DNA of 64,000 bases from Bacteroidales bacterium Phil6 (lineage in GTDB: Bacteria; Bacteroidota; Bacteroidia; Bacteroidales; F082). Shown one piece after another: positions 20,133-28,518 of the stretch. The stretch is from contig NWBN01000022.1 of the NCBI GenBank assembly GCA_002633315.1, forward strand, positions 98,356-162,355, read 5' to 3'. The notes under the pieces were generated by a model that had not been told where the DNA came from, made no database searches, and saw only the letters and a list, made by a program, of their open reading frames with translations. Made by a program: the position numbers and the translations under genes. Positions within the stretch are counted from its first letter, which is position 1, and each line of letters starts with the position of its first letter.

Positions 20133-21787
20133 TTATTTTGATTGCCCTTTAATATTGTTTCGTATTCGTTTTTGCCGTTACTGTCAAGAAGAATCTCAAA
20201 AGCTCTTTGTATCTCTTCATCATCGGCAATGGTTGATGTTATTCTTCCTTTCTGGTGGTAATATCTGCCAACGATTTCATATTTGAGAAGTTCTTTTATC
20301 TCTTCGCTGTTGTTAATCAAGTCGTTGTCCTTGTGTTTTTTCAGTTCTGATTCTAATTGTGACAATTGCGATTCTATAACTTCCAAATAACCCTCTTCTT
20401 CAGCGGTGTTGCGCAAGTCTTCAATTTGCTTTTCACTTTCAGATACGAAAGAAAAATTCTGATTTTCAATAAATTCCATAAAATCGTTATAGATATTGTC
20501 AGTTACTGTAAATGTTTCCGGATCATCTATGGATTTGTTCTCATTGTAAAACTTGTTTCCGTATTTGAAGAATAGATTTTTGGCATACAAGTTTGAGGTT
20601 ATGGTAGAGAAACTGTCGATATCTATTTTTACGTCAGGTTGTATGCCATGTCCTTCATACACTATTCTTCCGTTAGCTGTTTTAAACTGAGGACCAAGGG
20701 TATCTGTACTGCCGTTTTCTGTAGTGTTTTTCTTTTTTGAGTAATCTATTTCTTGAATACAACGTTTGCTTGGGATATAATACTTTGAAACTGTAACTTT
20801 GATCTGAGTGTTATAGTTCATGTGCAATATATTTTGTACCAATCCTTTGCCGAAGGTACGTTGACCTATTATCACACCTCTGTCGAAATCCTGAATTGAT
20901 CCGGCGACTATTTCGCTTGCCGAAGCACTTAGACCGTTTACTAAAATAGCAAGAGGAATGTTGGTGTCATTAGGTTCATTTTTAGTGAAATAGTTTTTAT
21001 TCTGTTGTGAAGTTTTACCTTTTGTATAAACCACAAGTTGGTTTTTGGGGACGAAGATATTGACGATGTCTATCGCCTCGTTGAGCAAGCCGCCGCCATT
21101 TCCGCGCAAATCGAGGATTATGCCTTTGAGGTCGTGTTCTTCTTTCATTTTCAGAAAACATTCTCTTACTTCTTTGGCTGCGTCTTTAGTAAAACTTCCA
21201 AGTGCTATATAACCGATTCCATTGTCGAAGACTCTTTGATATGTAATGTTGTCAACCTTGATATTCTCGCGAGTCAATGTTTTAGTGGCTATACTTTCAT
21301 CATAACGTTTTATTTTCAGAGTCACAGTGGTCCCCGGCTGTCCTTTCAACAGTTCACTGACTTCGGAGGTATTCTTTTTGCTGACATCTACTCCGTTTAT
21401 TTCCAACAGAATATCTCCCGGCAGCAATCCGCTTTTATGGGCAGGTGAGTTTTCGTAAGGTTCTGCTATATGTACGGCATTGTCGTAATAGCTTATTATG
21501 GCGCCTATGCCGCCGTATTCGCCTGTCGTCATAAGTCGAACGTCTTCTATCTCGGATTCCGGAATATAAACAGTATAAGGGTCTAAACTCTCAAGCATGG
21601 CGTTGATTGCAGCTTCGTTGAGTTCGGAAGGGTTTATGTCATCGACATAATTCAGGTTAAGTATTTTTAATACGTTGTTATAAATGTCGAGACTTTTTGA
21701 TATTTCAAAATTGTTGAGTTTTTCTTGTGCCATCATCGACAATGGCAACAACATCATCAATAAGAGAATGTTTTTAATTCTTTTCAT
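20129..21787 (-). CDS. S41 family C-terminal processing peptidase
   Basis: Periplasmic serine protease of the tail-specific (CtpA/Prc) family, 552 residues. Signal peptide about 1-20 (LLLMMLLPLSMMAQ); PDZ domain about 90-170 (PAHKSGLLPGDILLEINGVD); protease core with ILDLRGNGGGLLNEA, the catalytic Ser in NGLSASASEIVAGS (about 285) and the catalytic Lys in GQRTFGKGLVQ (about 315). A helical tail of about 130 residues follows. Encoded between yidD and an O-antigen ligase-like gene. Confidence 0.94.
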   Translation of the reverse strand: MKRIKNILLLMMLLPLSMMAQEKLNNFEISKSLDIYNNVLKILNLNYVDDINPSELNEAAINAMLESLDPYTVYIPESEIEDVRLMTTGEYGGIGAIISYYDNAVHIAEPYENSPAHKSGLLPGDILLEINGVDVSKKNTSEVSELLKGQPGTTVTLKIKRYDESIATKTLTRENIKVDNITYQRVFDNGIGYIALGSFTKDAAKEVRECFLKMKEEHDLKGIILDLRGNGGGLLNEAIDIVNIFVPKNQLVVYTKGKTSQQNKNYFTKNEPNDTNIPLAILVNGLSASASEIVAGSIQDFDRGVIIGQRTFGKGLVQNILHMNYNTQIKVTVSKYYIPSKRCIQEIDYSKKKNTTENGSTDTLGPQFKTANGRIVYEGHGIQPDVKIDIDSFSTITSNLYAKNLFFKYGNKFYNENKSIDDPETFTVTDNIYNDFMEFIENQNFSFVSESEKQIEDLRNTAEEEGYLEVIESQLSQLESELKKHKDNDLINNSEEIKELLKYEIVGRYYHQKGRITSTIADDEEIQRAFEILLDSNGKNEYETILKGNQNK

Positions 21788-21798
21788 TGTTGAAATTA

Positions 21799-22029
21799 TT
21801 AAGGGACGGGGTCATAGCCGCTGCCGCCCCAAGGATTACACGATAATATTCTTTTTATTGTCAGCCAGCCGCCTTTTATGGCACCGTATTTTCTTATTGC
21901 TTCTATGCCGTAATTGGAACATGTCGGCGTGTAACGGCACGATTTGCCTAAAAATGGCGATAATGTCACTTGATATATGCGTATCAGCAATATCATGATG
22001 TCGGCCGGTATCTTTATAAGTCTTTTCAT
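21799..22029 (-). CDS. yidD: Membrane protein insertion efficiency factor YidD
   Basis: Small (about 76 residues) membrane-associated helper of the YidC insertion pathway. The cysteine motif [15 protein letters not shown], the [17 protein letters not shown] segment and the C-terminal GYDPVP are diagnostic. The frame can be extended to 22059 inside rnpA, but the ATG at 22029, 1 nt after the rnpA stop, gives the standard length. The rnpA-yidD order is conserved widely. Confidence 0.95.
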   Translation of the reverse strand: MKRLIKIPADIMILLIRIYQVTLSPFLGKSCRYTPTCSNYGIEAIRKYGAIKGGWLTIKRILSCNPWGGSGYDPVP

Positions 22030-22030
22030 T

Positions 22031-22423
22031 TCAGAGACATTCGTTCTGTAAACGTTCAATAAGCTGTTTTATTTTCTTTTCAATATCTTTATATTCCATT
22101 ATTATCGTTGCGGTATAGACAAGAGCTATGTCGATTGTAATATTTTCGTCCATACATTTACATAACAAGTCATGTTTGTTTTTTCTCCAAGTTTCACGAA
22201 TCAGACGTTTTATGCGGTTGCGTTTTATTGCATGATGAAAACGTTTTTTTGATACTGATACGAGAATCCTCGGTAAGGCATCACATTGGTTGTCGGGTTT
22301 AGTTACGTTTATTATGACCCTAAAAGGATAAAAACTGAAGCCTTTGCCTTTTTCAAACAAGGCTATAATGGCTTTTTTTTTGAAAAGCCTTTGTGATTTC
22401 GGTAATCCTTCGGTCTTTAACAA
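22031..22423 (-). CDS. rnpA: Ribonuclease P protein component, TTG start
   Basis: Protein subunit of RNase P, which matures tRNA 5' ends. The hallmark RNR-type motif is seen as [20 protein letters not shown] (about residues 67-86), with [10 protein letters not shown] near the N-terminus. The open frame continues to 22552 inside hemD but the extra residues do not look like RnpA. No ATG is available at the right place; a TTG at 22423, 2 nt after the hemD stop (22426), gives [13 protein letters not shown] and about 130 residues, the normal size. Start choice is inference. Confidence 0.9.
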   Translation of the reverse strand: MLKTEGLPKSQRLFKKKAIIALFEKGKGFSFYPFRVIINVTKPDNQCDALPRILVSVSKKRFHHAIKRNRIKRLIRETWRKNKHDLLCKCMDENITIDIALVYTATIIMEYKDIEKKIKQLIERLQNECL

Positions 22424-22425
22424 TG

Positions 22426-23193
22426 TTATTTCTTTTTGTTTTTCTTGTTTTCTGCAGTAAGAAATTGTTCTATTGCCATTGTCATTGAGGGTGCTGTCTG
22501 TGTGGGAGCAGAGAAATTCAAAGTGAATCCTGCATCGGTGATGGCCTGACATGTTGTTTCGCCGAAACCTCCAATTACTACGTTTTCAGTCTGTTTGAAA
22601 TCCGGGAAATTGGACTTCAAGGAGTCTATTCCTGCAGGACTGAAAAATACCAGCATATCATAATTGTCAATTTTGACATGAGAAAGATCGGATGCAACAG
22701 TCCTGAAAATTACGGCTTTCTTGAAATTTATTTTAGCATTGTTAAGCATCTCAGGATGATCTTCGTTGGTGCTGATGTTGGAACATGGAAGAAAATAACT
22801 TTCATTACTATGTTTCTTCATGATAGTAATAAGTTCTGCAAACGAATGCTTGCTGAAAAATATTTTTCTTTTTCTGTATTGAATGTAGTGTTGCAGGTAT
22901 AAAGCTGTAGATTCTGTAACACAAAAATATTTAAGTTCGTCGGGAATAGTATAACGCATTTCTTTTGCGATACGGAAGAAATGATCAACAGTGTTGCGAC
23001 TTGTTAATATTATGGCAGTGTAGTCAGAAAGTTTTATTTTATCTTGTCTTAATTCTGATGCGCTTACATCTTCCAACCTGATGAATTTTTCAAATTCTAT
23101 GTTGACATTGAATTTTTTTATGATGTTATCATAAGGGGTTTTTGTAATGTCAACAGGTTTGGGCTGCGAAATTAGAATTGACTTGACTTTCAT
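22426..23193 (-). CDS. hemD: Uroporphyrinogen-III synthase
   Basis: Cyclises hydroxymethylbilane to uroporphyrinogen III in tetrapyrrole synthesis, 255 residues. Weakly conserved family; the recognisable parts are KSILISQPKP at the N-terminus, YTAIILTSRNTVDHFF (about 75-90) and the C-terminal LVFFSPAGIDSL...VIGGFGETTCQAITDAGF pattern. Being next to a DUF4271 gene is the usual arrangement in Bacteroidota. It ends in a Lys/Asn-rich tail (ENKKNKKK). Confidence 0.88.
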   Translation of the reverse strand: MKVKSILISQPKPVDITKTPYDNIIKKFNVNIEFEKFIRLEDVSASELRQDKIKLSDYTAIILTSRNTVDHFFRIAKEMRYTIPDELKYFCVTESTALYLQHYIQYRKRKIFFSKHSFAELITIMKKHSNESYFLPCSNISTNEDHPEMLNNAKINFKKAVIFRTVASDLSHVKIDNYDMLVFFSPAGIDSLKSNFPDFKQTENVVIGGFGETTCQAITDAGFTLNFSAPTQTAPSMTMAIEQFLTAENKKNKKK

Positions 23194-23250
23194 TTTAGTA
23201 AATTATTATTTTTCGTAATGTTAGTTTTTATTTTGCAAATGTCAGTAACT

Positions 23251-24078
23251 CTATATAATACAATTACTTGTAACTATCCGATAAGCCATTGTCAGTGCTA
23301 CTGCCAAGGGTGCTATTTCAAGCGTGCAAAGATACAAAAAAATATTAATATAACTTAGCTTAGTTAAAATTTGAAGTTCGAAAAATATTTTAACTATCCT
23401 GATGATGTATGGAATAAATAAAATAATGCCGGTAATGATGCATAGTGCCTTGCTCGGATAAAATATTATGGTAAGCATCATCGGTATAAGAATGAGATTG
23501 TTAAGACTCGCAGCCGATAAACGCATTATTGTATGGTGCTGTATGGCCTTTTTCGCATTTATAATCCATCCGTAAAGATTAGACATGAGGTATTGGAACA
23601 ATAGGAATACAGCAATGCTGCAACATATTGTCAGATAAAATTTAAAACTTCTGAATAAATAGTCATTATTGATTATCAGTAAAATATGTTGTATATATAA
23701 TGACATCATCGCGATATGGCATATAAAAACCGAAGTACCGGAAATACTGCGCAAAGGGTTCCATTCTCTCAACATCTTTTCTGATGATTTGTTTTGTGCG
23801 AACGTCGCGATAATAGTACTGAATTTATTGTAGGCAAGACTTCGGTTGAGTGCTATTGTCAAAAGTGTAATTAAAATTATTGCCATGTTCCACCAAGGTG
23901 AGAATGTTGACGTGTTTCTTATATTTGTTTCTACGGTATAATCAGGTTTCTCTGTTACAAAATGAAATGATGAATATATGGTGTCATTGGTTGTTATTGA
24001 TGCGTTATCAGCCTGATACTCAATGTTTGAGCATAGTGTGTCAATTGGAAAGCAAGACATGATAATGCTATCGTTCAT
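23251..24078 (-). CDS. DUF4271 polytopic membrane protein
   Basis: About 275 residues; a DUF4271-type protein found beside hemD in Bacteroidota, of unknown function. An N-terminal soluble stretch of about 60 residues is followed by six or seven hydrophobic helices (e.g. PWWNMAIILITLLTIAL; IPYIIRIVKIFF). The open frame begins with TTG at 24099, but a -7 promoter element covers 24097-24104, so that codon lies inside the promoter. The ATG at 24078 (MNDSIIMSCF) is chosen. It is the first gene of the six-gene minus-strand operon ending with the O-antigen ligase-like gene. Confidence 0.8.
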   Translation of the reverse strand: MNDSIIMSCFPIDTLCSNIEYQADNASITTNDTIYSSFHFVTEKPDYTVETNIRNTSTFSPWWNMAIILITLLTIALNRSLAYNKFSTIIATFAQNKSSEKMLREWNPLRSISGTSVFICHIAMMSLYIQHILLIINNDYLFRSFKFYLTICCSIAVFLLFQYLMSNLYGWIINAKKAIQHHTIMRLSAASLNNLILIPMMLTIIFYPSKALCIITGIILFIPYIIRIVKIFFELQILTKLSYINIFLYLCTLEIAPLAVALTMAYRIVTSNCII

Positions 24079-24096
24079 TAGTTCAACTTTATTTTG

Positions 24097-24127
24097 CAAA
24101 GATACATTTTGTTTAAATGTCGTGCAA
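24097..24127 (-). promoter_or_regulatory. Promoter of the DUF4271-hemD-rnpA operon
   Basis: The -33 TTG (24127-24125) and -7 TATCTTTG (24104-24097) are separated by 20 nt, a good match to the Bacteroidetes consensus. The DUF4271 ATG begins 18 nt downstream of the -7 element. Confidence 0.8.
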
Positions 24128-24141
24128 GAAAGGTGATTTTT

Positions 24142-24172
24142 TTTGATTTTAGAAAATAGATTTATATCTTTG
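24142..24172 (+). promoter_or_regulatory. pta-ackA promoter
   Basis: TTTG (24142-24145), a 19-nt spacer and TATCTTTG (24165-24172): a near-perfect Bacteroidetes housekeeping promoter, 43 nt before the pta ATG. It is divergent from the DUF4271 promoter and its -33 element begins 14 nt from that promoter's -33. Confidence 0.85.
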
Positions 24173-24215
24173 CATTTTGTTTATAATTATGTAGTAATAA
24201 TCATTGTAAATCGAT

Positions 24216-25232
24216 ATGGAACTTATTGAAAAAATCAAAAAAAATGCGCAAGCCAATCCGCAACGCATAGTGCTTCCTGAAGGAACAGAAGAACGTACTT
24301 TGAAAGCCGCAGATATTGCTCTTGAACAGAAACTTGTGAAAGAATTGGTGCTTCTCGGCAATGAATCGAAAATAAATGAAATGGCTGAACAATTCGGGTT
24401 AAAAAATATCTGTAACGCCATTATTGTTGATCCCGTCAACAATCCTAAGAAGGAGTATTATGCCAATATGCTGTATGAATTACGCAAAAGTAAAGGTGTT
24501 GACATGGACAAGGCTATGAAACTTGTGGAAGATCCTTTGTATCTTGGTGTTCTTATGATCAAAGCCGGTGTCGTTGACGGAGAACTTGCCGGTGCCGACA
24601 ATGCGACTGCCGATGTGCTTCGCCCTGCTTTGCAGATTGTCAAGACACGTCCTGGTATCAGTACTGTATCAGGTGCTTTTATGATGGTGTTGCCTGAGAA
24701 CAAGAAAAATTATGGTGATGATGGCATAATGGTGTTTGCAGACTGTGCCGTATCACCGGAGCTGACAGCACAACAACTTGCGGAAATTGCTGTTATCTCT
24801 GCCGAGACGGCCAAAAATATTGCCTGTATTCAAGAACCACGTGTCGCCATATTGAGTTTCTCTACTAAAGGTAGTGCAAAACATGAGAAAGTCGATAAAA
24901 TTATTGAAGCGACAAGTATAGCTAAAGAAATGGCTCCTGGTCTCAAACTCGATGGCGAATTGCAATCTGATGCTGCCATAGTACCTTCGGTGGCAATGAA
25001 AAAAGCACCTCATTCTGAAGTCGCCGGTAAGGCCAACGTGTTGATATTCCCTTCTTTAGAGACAGGCAACATAGCTTATAAACTTGTACAGCGTCTTGGT
25101 GATGTTGAGGCGGTTGGTCCGGTTCTTCAAGGTATGGCAGCACCTATCAACGATTTGTCAAGAGGCTGTTCCGTCGATGATATTGTCAATATGATTGCTG
25201 TTACTGTTAATCAGGCAGCTGCCAATAAATAA
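24216..25232 (+). CDS. pta: Phosphate acetyltransferase
   Basis: Converts acetyl-CoA and phosphate to acetyl phosphate, 338 residues (short type without the N-terminal DRTGG domain). Seen: RIVLPEGTEERTLKAAD at the N-terminus, AGADNATADVLRPALQIV (about 128-145), FSTKGSAKHEKVDKI and FPSLETGNIAYKLVQRLG in the C-terminal half. It forms a two-gene operon with ackA (15-nt gap) for ATP-yielding acetate production, expected in a fermentative anaerobe. Confidence 0.97.
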   Translation: MELIEKIKKNAQANPQRIVLPEGTEERTLKAADIALEQKLVKELVLLGNESKINEMAEQFGLKNICNAIIVDPVNNPKKEYYANMLYELRKSKGVDMDKAMKLVEDPLYLGVLMIKAGVVDGELAGADNATADVLRPALQIVKTRPGISTVSGAFMMVLPENKKNYGDDGIMVFADCAVSPELTAQQLAEIAVISAETAKNIACIQEPRVAILSFSTKGSAKHEKVDKIIEATSIAKEMAPGLKLDGELQSDAAIVPSVAMKKAPHSEVAGKANVLIFPSLETGNIAYKLVQRLGDVEAVGPVLQGMAAPINDLSRGCSVDDIVNMIAVTVNQAAANK

Positions 25233-25247
25233 TTAAAAATTACTGTT

Positions 25248-26447
25248 ATGAAAATATTAGTTCTTAACTGCGGAAGCTCTTCGATAAAATATCAACTTAT
25301 CGATATGGATAACGATCATGCAGTTTTGGCAAAAGGGCTTCTTGAACGTATAGGCCTCGAGATGGGAGAATTTACCCACAAATATAGAGGTGAGAAACAT
25401 TATGAACAACTGCCGATACCTAATCATACCTTTGGCATAGACCTTGTACTTAAAGCTTTAGTGAATCCGGATTATGGCGTAATAGACTCGCTTGATGAAA
25501 TAGGTGCCGTAGGTCATCGTTTGGTGCATGGTGGTGAGAAATATACCAAGAGCGTTCTTATAGATGAAGATGTGGTGAAAGGTATGGAAAGTCTTATTGA
25601 CCTTGCACCGCTTCACAATCCAGGCTGTTTAGAGGGCGTTTATGCTGTCACCAAACTGTTGCCCAACGTAAAACAGGCAGGCGTTTTCGATACCGCATTC
25701 CATTCTACCATGCCACCGGAGTCTTATCTTTATGCAGTGCCTTATGAGTATTATGAGAAATATCGTCTCCGCAGATATGGCTTCCATGGTACAAGTCATA
25801 AATATGTAGCTGAAAATGGGGCTAAATTTATAGGTAAGGATTGGAAAGAACTGAAAATCATCACTTGTCATCTTGGAAGTGGTGCTTCTGTCGCCGCTGT
25901 CAAAAATGGCAAATCTGTCGATACTTCCATGGGATTTACTCCTGTTGAGGGTCTTATGATGGGTAGCCGTACCGGTGATTTAGACCTTGGCGCATTTATG
26001 TATATCGCCGATAAAGAGGGCTTTGATATGAAGGCCATGAATACTCTCGTCAATAAGAAATCAGGTCTCGTAGGCATCACCGGCGGCAAACAAGATATGC
26101 GCGATGTGAATGCCGGACGTAATGCCGGTGATGAACGTTGTACATACGCTTTTAACATGTTTGCTCACAGAGTGAAAAAATATATAGGGGCATACGCTGC
26201 TGTGATGAATGGTGTCGATATTGTCGTAATGACAGGCGGTATTGGTGAGAATGCATGGTTTATGAGAGAAGCAATATTGCTGAATATGGAATATCTCGGT
26301 GTGAAACTTGATAAAAAGGTTAACGAGAATACCTTGGGTGAGGCAAGAGTGATTTCTTCCGATGATTCCAAGGTTACTGTGGTGGTTTATCCTACAGATG
26401 AAGAATATATGATTGCAAAAGATACTTATGATTTGGTAACTGCTTGA
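25248..26447 (+). CDS. ackA: Acetate kinase
   Basis: Transfers phosphate from acetyl phosphate to ADP, yielding acetate and ATP. 399 residues, ASKHA fold: LVLNCGSSSIKYQL at the N-terminus, the HRLVHGGEKY and DTAFHST motifs, RYGFHGTSHKYV (about 181-192) with the catalytic-site His, and the GGIGENAWFMRE motif (about 329). Followed 20 nt later by a terminator. Confidence 0.98.
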   Translation: MKILVLNCGSSSIKYQLIDMDNDHAVLAKGLLERIGLEMGEFTHKYRGEKHYEQLPIPNHTFGIDLVLKALVNPDYGVIDSLDEIGAVGHRLVHGGEKYTKSVLIDEDVVKGMESLIDLAPLHNPGCLEGVYAVTKLLPNVKQAGVFDTAFHSTMPPESYLYAVPYEYYEKYRLRRYGFHGTSHKYVAENGAKFIGKDWKELKIITCHLGSGASVAAVKNGKSVDTSMGFTPVEGLMMGSRTGDLDLGAFMYIADKEGFDMKAMNTLVNKKSGLVGITGGKQDMRDVNAGRNAGDERCTYAFNMFAHRVKKYIGAYAAVMNGVDIVVMTGGIGENAWFMREAILLNMEYLGVKLDKKVNENTLGEARVISSDDSKVTVVVYPTDEEYMIAKDTYDLVTA

Positions 26448-26468
26448 AATAAAACAAATTGATGAAAT

Positions 26469-26510
26469 GGAGTGAGTCTGTATTGTCAAATCGGATTCGC
26501 TCCGTTTTTT
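26469..26510 (+). terminator. Terminator of pta-ackA
   Basis: A 12-bp stem with three G-U pairs (26469-26480 with 26492-26503) and an 11-nt loop is followed by G and six T (26505-26510). Confidence 0.85.
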
Positions 26511-26613
26511 GTATTTGGGAATGTAAAAATACAAAGAGTTGGTTATGGTTAGAAAATGTATTGAGGTGCAACGACATAGTCAATTGCCATAGCCGTGAAA
26601 TCTTTTCTCACTG

Positions 26614-26934
26614 TTATCTGATATAATGTGGAATCTCAGGCGGCAGTATTATCGAAAATTCTATAAGACCTTTGAGTTCCCCATTGTCATACCAGGGGGT
26701 TTGATATATCATCTTTTTAACATCTCCTTTCTGAATAGTATATACATTGGTCTCTTTGTTTTCGATTAATCTGTGTATTATATCTTGTGACCTCGTTTTG
26801 TGGCAACCCAACATATTCTTCCCTGTCATGTCTCCAAAAACACTTTTTGATTTATCATTCATATACACTATGTTGCCTTCAGTGTCGGAAATAGTTATGC
26901 TTACATTAATCTCATTGAAAAAGTCTTTTTCCAT
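26614..26934 (-). CDS. Stand-alone PAS-domain protein
   Basis: 106 residues, consisting of a single PAS-like fold: SITISDTEGNIVYMNDKSKSV (about 11-31), GKNMLGCHKTRSQDIIHRLI and a C-terminal strand region ending KGLIEFSIILPP. The LGCH segment resembles PAS domains linked to small-ligand or heme binding, but no ligand can be assigned. No output domain is fused and no kinase or regulator is adjacent. Monocistronic, between ackA and the LptF/G gene, facing left. Function unknown. Confidence 0.75.
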   Translation of the reverse strand: MEKDFFNEINVSITISDTEGNIVYMNDKSKSVFGDMTGKNMLGCHKTRSQDIIHRLIENKETNVYTIQKGDVKKMIYQTPWYDNGELKGLIEFSIILPPEIPHYIR

Positions 26935-27024
26935 ATCGAAATTTTTTTATGCAAAAAAAAGAAATATTTTTTTTAAATGAAACATTTTATCGAAATATTA
27001 TTACCATGTCATTTGATAAATGTC

Positions 27025-27032
27025 TATATTTG
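27025..27032 (+). promoter_or_regulatory. -7 element (TATATTTG) of the LptF/G operon
   Basis: TATATTTG overlaps codons 2-5 of the longest open frame, which starts with an ATG at 27020. If it is the promoter, translation must start downstream; the TTG at 27050 is then the first plausible codon. No matching -33 is visible at 19-20 nt. Confidence 0.6.
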
Positions 27033-27049
27033 CAAAAAATATTATTAAA

Positions 27050-28516
27050 TTGAAAAAATTATATCGTTATATCATCAGGTCATATATCGGCACGTTTTTT
27101 TTTACTTTTTTCGTTGCCGTATTCATTCTTTTGATGCAATTTTTATGGTGTTATATCGATGATTTTGTCGGAAAAGGTTTGGAAGTCAGTGTTATATTAA
27201 AACTATTGTTTTATACATCCATAACTTTTGTTCCCATGGCATTGCCTTTGGCAATATTGCTTTCTTCGTTGATGTGTTTCGGTAAACTTGGCGAGTATTA
27301 CGAACTTGTTGCCATGAAAGCTTCCGGCATTTCTATTTGGAAGATAATGCGCCCTTTGTTGGTGTTTTCCGTAATAATGAGTTTTGTGGCATTTTTCTTT
27401 TCCAATAATGTTCTTCCTTATGCCAACCTTAAATCACAGTCTCTGCTTTATGATGTACGACATCAGAAAATGGCACTCGATATACCTGAAGGTGTTTTTT
27501 ACAGGGGAATTGACGATTATGTGATAAGAGTTGGTAAAAAAGGAGATGATGGTAACTCGTTGTACGATGTCATGATCTATGATCATTCTGATGGAAAAGG
27601 CAATGTGAAGGTTACTACTGCAGATTCCGGTTATATTGCTTTGTCGAAGACTCAGAAAGAGATGATATTTACTCTTTATGATGGTTGTAATTATACCGAG
27701 ATGACTGATGATAAAGATTATAGGGTTAGAAGACCGTTTCAGACCATGTTTTTTAAAAAGCAGTATATCACTTTCGATTTGTCGGAATTCGACTTGACAC
27801 GTACTGACGAGGATTTGTTCAAATCCCATCATACCATGCTTAATATTGCTCAGTTGAATGTTGCAATTGATTCTCTTAATAAGACATACGACAAACGTGT
27901 CGAGAAATATGATGAATCTTTCAAGAGAAGATTTCATAATCTTGTTGCAGATGATGAAGAATTTGTAAAATATGACAAAAGGGCGAGCAAAAAAAGCAAG
28001 GAAAAAGTTGAGAATGACAATGAAGAGAAAATCATCTGGCCTTTGTTGGATAATTTCACTATAAAAGAACAGACTTCAATAGTGGACATGGCTTTGTCTT
28101 CAACAAAAAACATAAAAGAAAATATTGATGTCAATGTCAAGGAATTTAATCGGCAAAAGACCAATATTCTCAAACATGAACAGGTGTTGAACCAAAAGTT
28201 TTCGCTTAGTGTGGCATGTCTGATATTTTTTTTCATTGGGGCACCTTTGGGAGCCATAATACGAAAAGGCGGACTTGGATTGCCTGTGGTGGTAAGTGTG
28301 GTGTTTTTTGTGATATATTATATCATGACTATAACCTGCGAAAATATAGCACTTGCCGGTGATATGCCTATGTTTCTCGGAGTATGGCTTTCGTCTATAG
28401 TGCTGTTCCCTATAGGTGTGTTTCTTACTTTCAAGGCTACTACTGATGGCGAGTTGCTTGACGGAGAGAGTTGGAAAAAGACTTTTGATAAAATTTTTAC
28501 ACATAAGAATAGATAG
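27050..28516 (+). CDS. LptF/LptG (YjgP/YjgQ) family LPS-transport permease
   Basis: Membrane component of the LptB2FG ABC transporter that pulls LPS out of the inner membrane. About 488 residues: paired N-terminal helices (IGTFFFTFFVAVFILLMQFLW and the FVPMALPLAILLSSLMCFGKL motif), a large periplasmic beta-jellyroll/coiled region (about 115-365), then three C-terminal helices (LSVACLIFFFIGAPLGAIIRKGGLGLP is typical of the family). The start at TTG 27050 (MKKLYRYIIRSYIG) is preferred over the ATG at 27020 because of the -7 element and because the family begins with this sequence. Whether it is LptF or LptG is not resolved. It heads an operon with two glycosyltransferases and EttA. Confidence 0.9.
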   Translation: MKKLYRYIIRSYIGTFFFTFFVAVFILLMQFLWCYIDDFVGKGLEVSVILKLLFYTSITFVPMALPLAILLSSLMCFGKLGEYYELVAMKASGISIWKIMRPLLVFSVIMSFVAFFFSNNVLPYANLKSQSLLYDVRHQKMALDIPEGVFYRGIDDYVIRVGKKGDDGNSLYDVMIYDHSDGKGNVKVTTADSGYIALSKTQKEMIFTLYDGCNYTEMTDDKDYRVRRPFQTMFFKKQYITFDLSEFDLTRTDEDLFKSHHTMLNIAQLNVAIDSLNKTYDKRVEKYDESFKRRFHNLVADDEEFVKYDKRASKKSKEKVENDNEEKIIWPLLDNFTIKEQTSIVDMALSSTKNIKENIDVNVKEFNRQKTNILKHEQVLNQKFSLSVACLIFFFIGAPLGAIIRKGGLGLPVVVSVVFFVIYYIMTITCENIALAGDMPMFLGVWLSSIVLFPIGVFLTFKATTDGELLDGESWKKTFDKIFTHKNR

Positions 28517-28518
28517 TT

